35,848 nucleotides of DNA. It comes from Aeromonas sanarellii (GTDB taxonomy: Bacteria > Pseudomonadota > Gammaproteobacteria > Enterobacterales > Aeromonadaceae). Made by a program: the position numbers and the translations under genes. Each line of letters begins with the position of its first letter. The first letter of the stretch is position 1. Positions 16,355 to 25,805 of this stretch are shown in pieces. Below the pieces are notes generated by a model that was given only the letters and a program-made list of their open reading frames with translations, did not search any database and was not told the origin of the DNA. The stretch is taken from contig NZ_CDBN01000014.1 in the NCBI RefSeq assembly GCF_000820085.1, positions 1-35,848 of the forward strand, written 5' to 3'.

Positions 16355-17539
16355 ATGCATAAACATATTCTCGCACGTTCGGTCGGCCTTGCCTTGCTGG
16401 CAAGCGGCCTGCTGGCAGGCTGTGGTGACAAGGGAGAAGCCCAGCAGGCCATGGAGATGCCTCCCGCCGCCGTGGACGTGGTCACCCTTCATACCGCCCC
16501 GCTGCAGCTCATGTCCGAGCTCACCGGTCGCACCGCCCCCCTGCGGGTGGCCGAGGTGCGTCCCCAGGTGAACGGCATCATCCTCAAGCGCCTGTTCACC
16601 GAGGGCAGCGACGTCAAGGCCGGCCAGCTGCTGTACCAGATCGATCCCGCCGTCTATCAGGCCGCCGTCGCCAGTGCCAAGGCGAACCTGGCCAAGGCCG
16701 AGGCCAACGAGCGCAGCGCCCGCCTCAAGGCCCAGCGTTACGCCGAGCTGGTGAAGGTAAAGGCCATCAGCCGTCAGGAGTATGACGACGCCGATGCCAC
16801 CTGGAAACAGCAGGTGGCCGAGATCGGCGCCGCCAAGGCGGCCCTGCAGAGCGCCAACATCAACCTGGCCTATACCCGCATCACGGCCCCCATCAGCGGC
16901 CGCATCGGCAAGTCGGCGGTGACCGAGGGGGCCCTGGTGACCGCCCAGCAGGCCGCCAGCCTCACCACCATCTCCCAGCTCGACCCCATGTATGTGGACG
17001 TGCGCCAGTCCACCGCCGACCTGCTGCGCCTCAAGCGCCAGGTCGCCGCGGGCAAGCTGACCCAGGGCGAGCAGGACGGTGCCAGCGTCAGCTTCCAGCT
17101 GGAAGATGGCAGCCAGTACGGCCAGAAAGGCTCGCTCCAGTTCTCCGACGTGACCGTGGACGAGACCACCGGCATGGTGACCCTGAGGGTGATAGTGCCG
17201 AACCCGGATCAGCTGCTGCTGCCCGGCATGTTCATGCGTGCCACCCTGCAGGAGGGCGAGCGCCCCGAAGGCCTGCTGGTGCCGCAGACCGCGGTGACCC
17301 GCACCCCCAAGGGCGGGGCCACCGTCATGGTGGTGACGGCGGACAACAAGGTGGCGCTGCGCGAGGTGCAGGTCGGTCGCATGTCCGGCGACAGCTGGGT
17401 GGTGGAATCCGGCCTCGATGCCGGCGAGAAGGTGATCGTCGCCGGCCTGCAGAAAGTCAAACCCGGGGCTGCGGTGGCGCCCACTGAACGCGCCAGCAAC
17501 ACAGTACAGGCTCAGCAGACCCCGGCAACCAAGCAGTAG
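16355..17539 (+). CDS. acrA: RND efflux periplasmic adaptor (AcrA/AheA type)
   Basis: This membrane-fusion protein links the RND pump to the outer-membrane channel. The N-terminus is a lipoprotein signal with the lipobox LLAGC, putting the lipidated cysteine at residue 23. The lipoyl half-motifs ([19 protein letters not shown], here [15 protein letters not shown], and [20 protein letters not shown]) flank a coiled-coil hairpin. The 394 residues match AcrA. I chose the ATG at 16355 because it starts the signal peptide; the frame is open upstream across the operator. Confidence 0.95.
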   Translation: MHKHILARSVGLALLASGLLAGCGDKGEAQQAMEMPPAAVDVVTLHTAPLQLMSELTGRTAPLRVAEVRPQVNGIILKRLFTEGSDVKAGQLLYQIDPAVYQAAVASAKANLAKAEANERSARLKAQRYAELVKVKAISRQEYDDADATWKQQVAEIGAAKAALQSANINLAYTRITAPISGRIGKSAVTEGALVTAQQAASLTTISQLDPMYVDVRQSTADLLRLKRQVAAGKLTQGEQDGASVSFQLEDGSQYGQKGSLQFSDVTVDETTGMVTLRVIVPNPDQLLLPGMFMRATLQEGERPEGLLVPQTAVTRTPKGGATVMVVTADNKVALREVQVGRMSGDSWVVESGLDAGEKVIVAGLQKVKPGAAVAPTERASNTVQAQQTPATKQ

Positions 17540-17556
17540 GATGGAGTAGTCGCCTC

Positions 17557-20500
17557 ATGGCACGATTTTTCATAGATAGACCCATTTTCGCCTGGGTGAT
17601 CGCCCTGGTGATCATGCTGGCCGGGGCCATGGCCATCATCAGCCTGCCGGTGGCCCAGTACCCGACCATCGCCCCGCCGGCGGTGGGCATCTCCGCCAGC
17701 TACCCGGGGGCCTCCGCCAAGACGGTGGAAGACTCGGTCACCCAGATCATCGAGCAGAACATGACGGGGCTGGATCACCTGCTCTACATGTCGGCGCAGT
17801 CCGATTCGTCCGGCAATGTCAGCGTGACCCTCACCTTCAAGCCGGGCACGGATCCCGACATCGCCCAGGTGCAGGTGCAGAACAAGCTGCAGCAGGCCAT
17901 GTCGCTGCTGCCCCAGGAGGTGCAGCAGCAGGGGGTGCGCGTCCAGAAGACCTCCAGCAGCTTCCTCATGGTGGCCGCCTTCATCTCCACCGATGGCAGC
18001 ATGACCAACGACGATCTCGCCGATTACGTGGTGGCCAACATCAAGGAGCCCCTGAGCCGGCTGGACGGGGTGGGTGACATCACCCTGTTCGGCAGCCAGT
18101 ACTCTATGCGCGTCTGGCTGGATCCCCACAAGCTCAATCGGGTGCAGATGACCCCGGCCGACATCCAGACCGCCATCAAGGCCCAGAACGCCCAGGTCGC
18201 CTTCGGCAAGCTGGGAGGCACCCCTGCGGTGAGCGATCAGCAATTTACCGCCACCATCATGGGCCAGACCCGGCTCTCCACCGTGGAGGAGTTCAACAAC
18301 ATCCTGCTGCGGGTGAACCAGGACGGCTCCAAGGTGCTGCTCAGGGACGTGGCCCGGGTCGAGCTGGCCGGCGAAAGCTATGACGCCACCGCGCTCTACA
18401 ACGGTCAGGCCACCGCGGCGGTCGCCATCAAGCTCGCCACCGGTGCCAACGCCCTGGACACCGCCGAGCACGTGCGCGCCAAGCTGGGCGAGCTGTCGGC
18501 CTACTTCCCGGCCAACATGGAGATCGTCTACCCCTACGACACCACGCCGTTCGTGAAGATCTCCATCGAGGAGGTGGTGCAGACGCTGATCGAGGCCATC
18601 TTCCTGGTGTTCTGCGTCATGTATCTGTTCCTGCAGAACTTCCGGGCGACCCTGATCCCGACCATCGCCGTGCCCGTGGTGCTGCTCGGGACCTTCGGCG
18701 TCATGGCGGCCTTCGGCTTCTCCATCAACACCCTGACCATGTTCGGCCTGGTGCTCGCCATCGGCCTGCTGGTGGATGACGCCATCGTGGTGGTGGAGAA
18801 CGTGGAGCGGCTGATGAGCGAGGAGGGGCTCTCCCCGCTGGAGGCGACCCGCAAGTCCATGACCCAGATCACCGGCGCCCTGGTGGGCATCGCCCTGGTG
18901 CTCTCGGCGGTGTTCGTGCCCATGGCCTTCTTCGGCGGCTCCACCGGCGCCATCTATCGCCAGTTCTCCCTCACCATCGTCTCGGCCATGGTGCTCTCGG
19001 TGCTGGTGGCCCTGATCCTGACCCCGGCGCTCTGTGCCACCCTGCTCAAGCCCATGAAACACGGCGAGTTCGGTGCCCAGCGCGGCTTCTTCGGCTGGTT
19101 CAACCGCTTCTTCGACACCAACGCCAATCGCTACCAGAACGGCGTGCGCAAGGTGATCAAGCAGGGGGCCCGCTACGGCATCATCTACGTCGCCATGCTG
19201 GCGGTGCTGGCGGTGCTCTTCATGCGCCTGCCCACCTCCTTCCTGCCGGAAGAGGATCAGGGGGTCATCATGTCCATGGTGCAGCTGCCGGTCGGCGCCA
19301 CCAAGGAGCGTACCGAGGTGGTGCTCGCCGAGATGCGCGACTACTTCCTCGAGAACGAGAAGGAGAACGTGGACTCAGTGCTGACGGTGGCGGGCTTCAG
19401 CTTCGCCGGTAGCGGCCAGAACAGCGGCATGGCCTTCATCAAGCTCAAGGACTGGAGCGAGCGGCAAGGGGAAGAGCGCAGCGCCAACGCCATCATAGGC
19501 CGCGCCATGGGGTTCCTGTTCAGCATCAAGGAAGCCCAGGTGTTCGCCTTCAACCTGCCTCCCATTCCTGAACTCGGTACGGCCACCGGCTTCGACTTCT
19601 TCCTGCAGGACCGCGGTGGTCTGGGTCACGAGAAGTTGATGGCGGCCCGCAACCAGTTGCTCGGCATGGCGGCGCAGGATCCCAACCTGGTGCGGGTGCG
19701 CCCGAACGGGATGGAAGACACCCCCCAGCTCGACATCAAGATCGACTATGAGAAGGCGCTGGCCCAGGGGCTCTCCATCGCCGACATCAACAACACCCTG
19801 TCGGCGGCCTGGGGCTCCTCCTACGTGAACGACTTCGTCGACAGAGGCCGGGTCAAGAAGGTCTACCTGCAGGCGGATGCACAGTTCCGCATGAACCCGG
19901 AAGATCTGAAGCTGTGGTACGTGCGCAACAGTGCGGGCCAGATGGTACCCTTCTCCGCCTTCGCCAGCACCGAGTGGAGCTATGGTTCGCCCCGTCTCGA
20001 GCGCTACAACGGCGTCTCCGCCATGGAGATCGTCGGTGAAGCGGCCCCGGGCAAGAGTACGGGCGACGCCATGGCGGCCATCGAACAGATGGTGAAACAG
20101 CTGCCGGAAGGCATCGGCATCGAGTGGACCGGCCTCTCCTTCCAGGAGCGGCAAGCAGGCTCTCAGGCGCCGGCGCTCTACGCCATCTCGCTGCTGGTGG
20201 TCTTCCTCTGTCTGGCGGCCCTCTACGAGAGCTGGAGCATTCCGTTCTCCGTCATGCTGGTGGTGCCGCTCGGGGTGTTGGGGGCCATCCTGGCCGCGAC
20301 CCTGCGCGGGCTCGAGAACGACGTCTACTTCCAGGTGGGCCTGCTCACCACGATCGGGCTGTCGGCCAAGAACGCCATCCTCATCGTCGAGTTCGCCAAG
20401 GAGCTGCACGACAAGGGGATGAAGCTCGGGGATGCGGTGGTGGAGGCCTCGCGCCAGCGTCTGCGCCCCATCCTGATGACCTCGCTCGCCTTCATCCTCG

Positions 20501-20706
20501 GCGTGTTGCCGCTGGTGATCAGCACCGGCGCCGGCGCCAGCAGCCGCAACGCCATCGGCACCGGCGTGATGGGGGGGATGATCAGCGCCACCGTGCTCGC
20601 CATCTTCTTCGTGCCGCTGTTCTTCGTGCTGGTGATGCGCTACTTCACCGAGCACCAGAGCGCCGAGGAGCGCATCACCCACGCCAAGGAGATCAACCAT
20701 GGCTAA
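17557..20706 (+). CDS. acrB: RND efflux pump, AcrB/AheB type
   Basis: An inner-membrane proton-driven multidrug pump of the HAE-1 family, at 1049 residues exactly the length of E. coli AcrB. The proton-relay aspartates are Asp407 and Asp408 in [16 protein letters not shown], and the TM10 lysine is Lys938 in [15 protein letters not shown]. The N-terminus [19 protein letters not shown] is typical. It lies 17 bases after acrA, and its stop overlaps the start of the outer-membrane channel gene. Confidence 0.97.
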   Translation: MARFFIDRPIFAWVIALVIMLAGAMAIISLPVAQYPTIAPPAVGISASYPGASAKTVEDSVTQIIEQNMTGLDHLLYMSAQSDSSGNVSVTLTFKPGTDPDIAQVQVQNKLQQAMSLLPQEVQQQGVRVQKTSSSFLMVAAFISTDGSMTNDDLADYVVANIKEPLSRLDGVGDITLFGSQYSMRVWLDPHKLNRVQMTPADIQTAIKAQNAQVAFGKLGGTPAVSDQQFTATIMGQTRLSTVEEFNNILLRVNQDGSKVLLRDVARVELAGESYDATALYNGQATAAVAIKLATGANALDTAEHVRAKLGELSAYFPANMEIVYPYDTTPFVKISIEEVVQTLIEAIFLVFCVMYLFLQNFRATLIPTIAVPVVLLGTFGVMAAFGFSINTLTMFGLVLAIGLLVDDAIVVVENVERLMSEEGLSPLEATRKSMTQITGALVGIALVLSAVFVPMAFFGGSTGAIYRQFSLTIVSAMVLSVLVALILTPALCATLLKPMKHGEFGAQRGFFGWFNRFFDTNANRYQNGVRKVIKQGARYGIIYVAMLAVLAVLFMRLPTSFLPEEDQGVIMSMVQLPVGATKERTEVVLAEMRDYFLENEKENVDSVLTVAGFSFAGSGQNSGMAFIKLKDWSERQGEERSANAIIGRAMGFLFSIKEAQVFAFNLPPIPELGTATGFDFFLQDRGGLGHEKLMAARNQLLGMAAQDPNLVRVRPNGMEDTPQLDIKIDYEKALAQGLSIADINNTLSAAWGSSYVNDFVDRGRVKKVYLQADAQFRMNPEDLKLWYVRNSAGQMVPFSAFASTEWSYGSPRLERYNGVSAMEIVGEAAPGKSTGDAMAAIEQMVKQLPEGIGIEWTGLSFQERQAGSQAPALYAISLLVVFLCLAALYESWSIPFSVMLVVPLGVLGAILAATLRGLENDVYFQVGLLTTIGLSAKNAILIVEFAKELHDKGMKLGDAVVEASRQRLRPILMTSLAFILGVLPLVISTGAGASSRNAIGTGVMGGMISATVLAIFFVPLFFVLVMRYFTEHQSAEERITHAKEINHG

Positions 20707-22102
20707 GACTCTGATCGCCCTGAGTGTGACCCTGCTGCTGGGGGCTTGCTCCATGGCCCCCGACTACCAGCGCCCCGAGCTGCCCCGAGGGGCCTCCTGG
20801 CAGGACAATCTGGCCACCAAGGGGGAGCTTGCCCCCTGGCGCCAGCAGTTCCAGGACCCGGCCCTGCAGACGCTGATCGGCACGGCACTGGACAACAACC
20901 GGGATCTGCGCCTCGCTGCGCTCAATGTCGAGGCCTATGAGGCGCAATACCGGATCCAGCGGGCGGCCCAGTTGCCGACCCTGGCCGCCAGCGGCTCTGG
21001 CACCCGCCAGCAGGGATCCGACGATCTCAGCGCCGCGGGGCAGGGCACCATCAGCAGCCAGTACGGCGCCGACATCGGCATCACCGCCTATGAGCTGGAC
21101 CTGTTTGGCCGGATCCAGAGCCTCAAAGATCAGGCCCTGGAGAACTACCTGGCGCAAATCGAGACCCGGCGCAGCACCCAGATCGCGCTGATCGCCTCGG
21201 TGGCCAATGCCTACTTCACCCTGCTGGCGGATCAGGAGCTGCTGGCCCTGAGCCAGGCGACCCTGGCCTCCGAGCAGGAGAGCTACGCCCTGACCCAGCA
21301 CAAATACCGGCTGGGGGCCGCCTCCGAGATGGAGCTGGCCCAGGGGCGCACGGCGCTCGAGAACGCCAGGGTCAGCCAGGCGCAATACCAGCGCCTGGTG
21401 AAACAAGACAGAAACGGCCTGGCCCTGCTGCTTGGCACCGAGGTGCCGGTGCTGGCAACACAGCCGGCCACCCTGGCCGAGGTGAAACTGGCGCCGATCC
21501 CGGTGGGGGCACCCTCCAGCCTGCTGCAGCAGCGCCCGGACATCCTGGCGGCGGAGCACAGCCTGAAGGCGGCCAACGCCAATATCGGCGCGGCCCGCGC
21601 CGCCTTCTTCCCGACCATCTCGCTCACCGCGACGGCGGGCACCGCCAGCAACCAGTTGAGCGGCCTGTTTGACGGCGGCACCGGCACCTGGACCTTCATG
21701 CCCCAGATAAGCCTGCCCATCTTCGACGGTGGCAAGCGCGTTGCGGATCTGGACGTGGCGGAAGTGGGCGCCAAGCAGGCGGTGGCGAGCTACGAGAAGA
21801 GCATCCAGACCGCCTTCAAGGAGGTCGCGGATGCGCTCGGCGCACAGGCGGACTACCAGCAACAGCTGCAGGCCCAGCAGGCGCTGGTGGAGGCGAACCA
21901 GACCTACTTCAGGCTGGCGGAGTTCCGTTACGAGCAGGGGGTGGACAGCTATCTGACCCGCCTCGATGCCCAGCGCTCCCTGTTCAGCGCCAAGCAGGGG
22001 CTCATCAGCACCCGGCTCGCCCAACTTAGCAACCAGGTCGCCCTCTACAAGGCGGTCGGCGGCGGCTGGCAGGCGCCCGCGGAGGAGAAGCCTGCCGGCT
22101 GA
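20699..22102 (+). CDS. Outer-membrane efflux lipoprotein (OprM/AheC type)
   Basis: A 467-residue TolC-family channel of the NodT/OprM lipoprotein subgroup. It has a lipobox LLGAC (Cys17), the conserved [11 protein letters not shown] segment and two coiled-coil repeats. It begins inside the last codons of acrB (ATGGCTAA), so pump and channel are translationally coupled. Unlike E. coli, where tolC lies elsewhere, the operon encodes its own exit duct, as in Pseudomonas mexAB-oprM. Confidence 0.94.
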   Translation: MAKTLIALSVTLLLGACSMAPDYQRPELPRGASWQDNLATKGELAPWRQQFQDPALQTLIGTALDNNRDLRLAALNVEAYEAQYRIQRAAQLPTLAASGSGTRQQGSDDLSAAGQGTISSQYGADIGITAYELDLFGRIQSLKDQALENYLAQIETRRSTQIALIASVANAYFTLLADQELLALSQATLASEQESYALTQHKYRLGAASEMELAQGRTALENARVSQAQYQRLVKQDRNGLALLLGTEVPVLATQPATLAEVKLAPIPVGAPSSLLQQRPDILAAEHSLKAANANIGAARAAFFPTISLTATAGTASNQLSGLFDGGTGTWTFMPQISLPIFDGGKRVADLDVAEVGAKQAVASYEKSIQTAFKEVADALGAQADYQQQLQAQQALVEANQTYFRLAEFRYEQGVDSYLTRLDAQRSLFSAKQGLISTRLAQLSNQVALYKAVGGGWQAPAEEKPAG

Positions 22103-22142
22103 CGCGGGCAGGAGAAAGGAGGCACTGTCGGTGTCGACAAGC

Positions 22143-22176
22143 ACGGGGCGAACCATCTGGTTCGCCCCGTTTCTAT
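22143..22176 (+). terminator. Terminator of the efflux operon
   Basis: A 13-bp perfect stem (ACGGGGCGAACCA at 22143-22155, TGGTTCGCCCCGT at 22158-22170) followed by TTTCTAT lies 40 bases after the channel gene. Confidence 0.88.
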
Positions 22177-22401
22177 GTGTGCTGCCGCTTCGCAAACCGC
22201 ACATCGGCGACGGAAGAGGTGGCGCGGGATGGCCGCTCACCAAATCCGGGAATGAGCCCGCACCAGCGCTCTCGATATTGTGCGTCTGACCCTACCGTCA
22301 TCATCGACCTGCGAGCATCGACGGCCGCATCGCTGTCGCTTCCGTCGCCCTTGGCGAGTCGTACCCAGGTGATGCCATTTATCGCATAAGCTGCGCACTA
22401 A
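22177..22401. other. Gene-free stretch with a spaced inverted repeat
   Basis: No convincing gene was seen here. The 11-mer GGCGACGGAAG (22206-22216) recurs inverted as CTTCCGTCGCC (22339-22349). Between and around the arms are several CATCG/CGTCG-type short repeats. The stretch is GC-rich until about 22380, then turns AT-rich toward the sbp promoter. Confidence 0.4.
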
Positions 22402-22420
22402 TTATTCTTTCAAAGAATAA
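22402..22420. promoter_or_regulatory. Palindrome upstream of sbp (candidate CysB site)
   Basis: A perfect inverted repeat, TTATTCTTT, one base, AAAGAATAA, lies about 50 bases before the sbp start, next to a -10-like TATAGT (22433-22438). Sulfate-uptake genes are normally activated by CysB. That this palindrome is its site is inferred from position only. Confidence 0.45.
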
Positions 22421-22470
22421 ATGTGTGGCTCTTATAGTTGGTCACTCGACTCTCATTCCAAGGACGTGCA

Positions 22471-23466
22471 ATGAAACGACTCGTGCCCGCCACCCTGCTC
22501 GCCGCAGGCCTGGCCTTGACCCCGTTGGCCCAGGCGGCCACCCTGCTCAACGCCTCCTATGACGTGATGCGCGACTTCTACAAGGATTACAACGCCGCCT
22601 TCCAGAAACACTGGCAGGCGGAAGGCGGCGAGCCGCTGCAGATCAATATGTCCCACGGCGGCTCGAGCAAGCAGGCGCGCGCCGTCATCGACGGCCTGCC
22701 CGCCGATGTCATCACCATGAACATGGCCACCGACATCAACGCCCTCGCCGAGCATGGCGGCCTGGTCCCAAAAGAGTGGGCCGCCCGCCTGCCGGACAAC
22801 AGTGCGCCCTTCACCTCGGCCACCGTGTTCATCGTGCGCAAGGGCAACCCCAAGGGGCTGAAGGACTGGCCTGATCTGCTCAAGGAGGGAGTGAAGGTGA
22901 TAGTGCCCAATCCCAAGACTTCGGGGAACGGTCGCTACACCTATCTGTCGGCCTGGGGCTATGTACTGGAGCAAGGTGGCGACGAGAAGGCGGCCAGGGC
23001 GTTTGTGGGCAAACTGTTCAGGCAGGTTCCCGTGCTCGACACCGGTGGCCGCGCCGCCACCAGCACCTTTATCCAGAACCGGATAGGTGATGTGCTGATC
23101 ACCTTCGAGAACGAAGCCGAGATGATCGCCCGCGAGTTCGGTCGTGGCAGCTTCGAGGTGATCTATCCGAGCGTCACCGCCGTGGCCGAGTTGCCGGTGG
23201 CGGTGGTGGACAAGGTCGTCGACAAGCAGGGCACCCGCAAGGAGGCCGAGGCCTATCTGACCTACCTGTGGTCTGACGAAGGGCAGCGCATCGCCGCCAA
23301 CAACTACCTGCGCCCGCGCAACCCGGCGATCCTCGCCGAGTTCGCCGACCGCTTTCCGAAAGCCACCTTCCTCAATGTGGTAAAGACCTTCGGCGAGTGG
23401 CCTGTCATCCAGCGCACTCATTTCAAGGAGGGCGGGGTGTTCGACCAGATCTATGCCGTGCAGTAA
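22471..23466 (+). CDS. sbp: Periplasmic sulfate-binding protein Sbp
   Basis: This 331-residue periplasmic protein binds sulfate for the CysTWA ABC importer. A Sec signal peptide ends at about ALTPLAQA. The family hallmarks ASYDVMRDFYKDYN, MSHGGSSKQARAVIDGL and PKTSGNGRYTYLSAWGY are present. The ATG at 22471 is preceded by AAGGA. No cysTWA genes adjoin, so it is a stand-alone gene like E. coli sbp. Confidence 0.94.
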   Translation: MKRLVPATLLAAGLALTPLAQAATLLNASYDVMRDFYKDYNAAFQKHWQAEGGEPLQINMSHGGSSKQARAVIDGLPADVITMNMATDINALAEHGGLVPKEWAARLPDNSAPFTSATVFIVRKGNPKGLKDWPDLLKEGVKVIVPNPKTSGNGRYTYLSAWGYVLEQGGDEKAARAFVGKLFRQVPVLDTGGRAATSTFIQNRIGDVLITFENEAEMIAREFGRGSFEVIYPSVTAVAELPVAVVDKVVDKQGTRKEAEAYLTYLWSDEGQRIAANNYLRPRNPAILAEFADRFPKATFLNVVKTFGEWPVIQRTHFKEGGVFDQIYAVQ

Positions 23467-23719
23467 GACGCGTCTGGCAAGAAAAAGGCCGGCCAGGTGT
23501 CACCATGCCGGGGCGAGCCACCTGGTGGCTCACACTCTGATCCCCGAGCAGCTCAATCCGATGGGCGCTGTGTATGCAGAAACCCAGAATCAGCGTAACC
23601 GTGTTTCCGGGTATATTTGACCACTACATGTACTATCGTTAGCTCATACTAAGCGTTGCGTTTTTTGGAAATTATGTTGTTTTTAAACATGTTAGCTATC
23701 ACCTCTCAATTAAACATGA
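23467..23719. other. Intergenic region between sbp and the HD-GYP gene
   Basis: There is no gene here. A 7-bp hairpin, GAGCCAC / GTGGCTC (23515-23531), lacks a T-tract and is a poor terminator. The last 100 bases are AT-rich and presumably hold the promoter of the downstream signalling locus, but I could not fix -35 and -10 boxes. Confidence 0.5.
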
Positions 23720-24868
23720 ATGGCGCCTATCATGAGAGACTCATATAATTCCCATCAACCCGCCACCATACTGGTAGTGGACGATACCCCGGACAACCTG
23801 ATGCTGATGGCAGAGCTGCTCAAGGACAAGTACAGGGTCAAGCTAGCCAACAATGGTGAGAAGGCGCTGCGCATTCTGGCGGGAGATCCGCTGCCGGATC
23901 TCATTCTGTTGGATATCATGATGCCCGGACTGTCCGGGTTGCAGGTGGCTGAACAGTTGCAGCAAGATGCCCGCACCCGCCATATCCCCATCATCTTCCT
24001 CACCTCCATGGCGGCGGTGGAGAGCGAGCTCCAGGGGCTGGCGCTGGGGGCCGTCGATTACATCACCAAGCCCATCAGCCCGTCGCGAGTGCTGGCGCGG
24101 GTCGAAACCCAGATTAAGCTTAAGGCGGCCGCCGACTTTCTGCGGGATCAGAACGATTTTCTCGAGCAGGAGGTCCAGCGCCGGACCCGTGAGGTGGTGG
24201 CCATCCAGGAGGTGACCATCCAGGCCATGGCCTCTCTTGCGGAGACCCGCGACAATGAAACCGGCAACCATATTCGCCGGACTCAGCACTACGTCAAGCT
24301 ACTGGCCGAGCTGCTGTGTGATCACCCCCGTTTTCGCCACTTCCTCAATGACGAGACCATTCACCTGTTGTTCAAGTCGGCTCCCTTGCATGACATTGGT
24401 AAGGTCGGCATCCCCGATCATATCCTGCTGAAACCCGGTCGCCTCACTAAGGAAGAGTTCGAGATCATGATGACCCACACCACGCTCGGGCGCGATGCTA
24501 TCCAGCGGGCCGAGGATCAGCTCGGGTTTCCGGTGGATTTTCTGCGCCTGGCCAAGGAGATCGCCTACAGCCATCAGGAGAAGTGGGATGGCAGCGGTTA
24601 TCCCCTGGGCCTCTCTGGGGATGACATCCCCATCAGTGCCAGGTTGATGGCGGTGGCCGATGTCTATGATGCGTTGATCAGTCACCGGGTCTACAAGCCG
24701 GGCATGCCGCACGAGGAGGCTGTGGATATCATCCGCCAGGGAGGGGGCTGGCACTTCGATCCGGACGTCTGTGCCGCCTTCCTGTCCGCCACCGAGCAAT
24801 TCAAGGCCATCGCCGAACGCTTCAGCGACAGCGAGCAGGGTTTGGCCAAGCAACAGCCAACCCCCTGA
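23720..24868 (+). CDS. Response regulator with HD-GYP c-di-GMP phosphodiesterase domain
   Basis: An N-terminal receiver domain (phospho-acceptor Asp65 in LILLDIMMPG, Lys in TKPISP) is joined by a short coiled linker to an HD-GYP domain. Metal and catalytic motifs are His224-Asp225 in LHDIGKVGIPD, the HTTLG motif, SHQEKWDGSGYP with Gly293-Tyr294-Pro295, and VADVYDAL. Such proteins usually hydrolyse c-di-GMP when phosphorylated. The family motif often written HHE reads HQE here. The gene has 382 codons, with ATG at 23720; ATG 23732 is an alternative. It precedes a sensor-kinase pair that may control it. Confidence 0.92.
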   Translation: MAPIMRDSYNSHQPATILVVDDTPDNLMLMAELLKDKYRVKLANNGEKALRILAGDPLPDLILLDIMMPGLSGLQVAEQLQQDARTRHIPIIFLTSMAAVESELQGLALGAVDYITKPISPSRVLARVETQIKLKAAADFLRDQNDFLEQEVQRRTREVVAIQEVTIQAMASLAETRDNETGNHIRRTQHYVKLLAELLCDHPRFRHFLNDETIHLLFKSAPLHDIGKVGIPDHILLKPGRLTKEEFEIMMTHTTLGRDAIQRAEDQLGFPVDFLRLAKEIAYSHQEKWDGSGYPLGLSGDDIPISARLMAVADVYDALISHRVYKPGMPHEEAVDIIRQGGGWHFDPDVCAAFLSATEQFKAIAERFSDSEQGLAKQQPTP

Positions 24869-24888
24869 GCCAAGACAAAGAGCCACTC

Positions 24889-25000
24889 TGCTGCCGGGAA
24901 TGCCTCACGAGGAAGCACCGGACATCATTCGCCAGGGGTCTTTGAGCCTTCCATCCGGGTGCCTGCGCTGACTTTCTGTCTAATGCTGAGCTGCAGGGTG
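24889..25000 (+). pseudogene. Degenerate copy of the HD-GYP 3' end
   Basis: Twenty bases after the HD-GYP stop, the stretch encoding PGMPHEEAVDIIRQG in the gene recurs as PGMPHEEAPDIIRQG. After a frame disruption near 24940 the homology resumes as FHPGACADFLSNAE, against FDPDVCAAFLSATE. The gene segment copied is about 24700-24800. There is no start or full domain, so this is a remnant, either of a deleted tandem paralogue or of a partial duplication. Confidence 0.65.
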
Positions 25001-25040
25001 CTGTATGGAGCTCGGCATTAAAGGTAAGAGGGAAGATATC

Positions 25041-25793
25041 GTGTTGATGCGATTGTTCAAGGCCCTGTCTCTGTTTATCTGTCTCGGCGGCCAAGGGTTC
25101 GCGACCGAGCTTAAGATCGTCGTCAGCCAGTACACGCCTCCCTATGTCTTCGAAGACGGTAGTGGCATCCTGCTTGACATAGTTCGCACCGCTCTGGCGG
25201 AGGGCGGTTATCAGGTCAAGCCTATCTATGTTCCTATCGAACGCGGTTTCAGGATGTTTGCCGATCGGCAGGTAGACGGCACGACCATTATTCAGGAGAG
25301 TTCTGGGCTACAGGCTGAATACTCCGATTACTTCATGCAATACCACAACCGGGCCTTTGTCCTGAAGTCCAGCCAGCAGGTCATTCACCGTATTGCCGAT
25401 CTGGGCGGTAAGTCTGTGATCGCCTTCCAGTATGCCGAACGCTATCTGGGGGAGGAGTTTGCTCGGGCCGTTGCCGGCAACCCCCGCTACAAGGAGCTGG
25501 CTCAGCAACAGAGCCAGGTTCATATGCTGCTGCTCGGCCGGATAGATGTCGCGATCATGGATGAGAGCATCTTCCGTTATTACCACCAGAAGCTGATCGC
25601 CGAGCGTCAGGTTGAGCCCGGGCAGGAGGTCATCAGTTACGACATCTTCCCGCCGACGCGCTTCAAGGCCGCCTTTACTGATCCTGCGGTACGCGACGGT
25701 TTTGACAAGGCTATCGCTCTCATGCGCAAGGATGGGCGCTATGAGGCCATTTACCGCAAGTACACCGAGCGATATTTCTCCGTTGAGCCCTAG
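25041..25793 (+). CDS. Periplasmic solute-binding protein (SBP_bac_3-like)
   Basis: A 250-residue protein with a Sec signal (MRLFKALSLFICLGGQGFA) followed by a type II periplasmic binding fold: LKIVVSQYTPPYVFEDGSG at the N-terminus, then IVRTALAEGGYQVKP, and KDGRYEAIYRKYTERYF at the C-terminus. The fold is that of amino-acid/polar-ligand receptors. No transporter genes adjoin. The histidine kinase gene starts 12 bases on, which suggests a sensory rather than a transport role. The start is GTG 25041, with GAGGGA eight bases upstream; ATG 25047 is possible. The ligand is unknown. Confidence 0.85.
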   Translation: MLMRLFKALSLFICLGGQGFATELKIVVSQYTPPYVFEDGSGILLDIVRTALAEGGYQVKPIYVPIERGFRMFADRQVDGTTIIQESSGLQAEYSDYFMQYHNRAFVLKSSQQVIHRIADLGGKSVIAFQYAERYLGEEFARAVAGNPRYKELAQQQSQVHMLLLGRIDVAIMDESIFRYYHQKLIAERQVEPGQEVISYDIFPPTRFKAAFTDPAVRDGFDKAIALMRKDGRYEAIYRKYTERYFSVEP

Positions 25794-25805
25794 CAAGGAG
25801 GCTGT

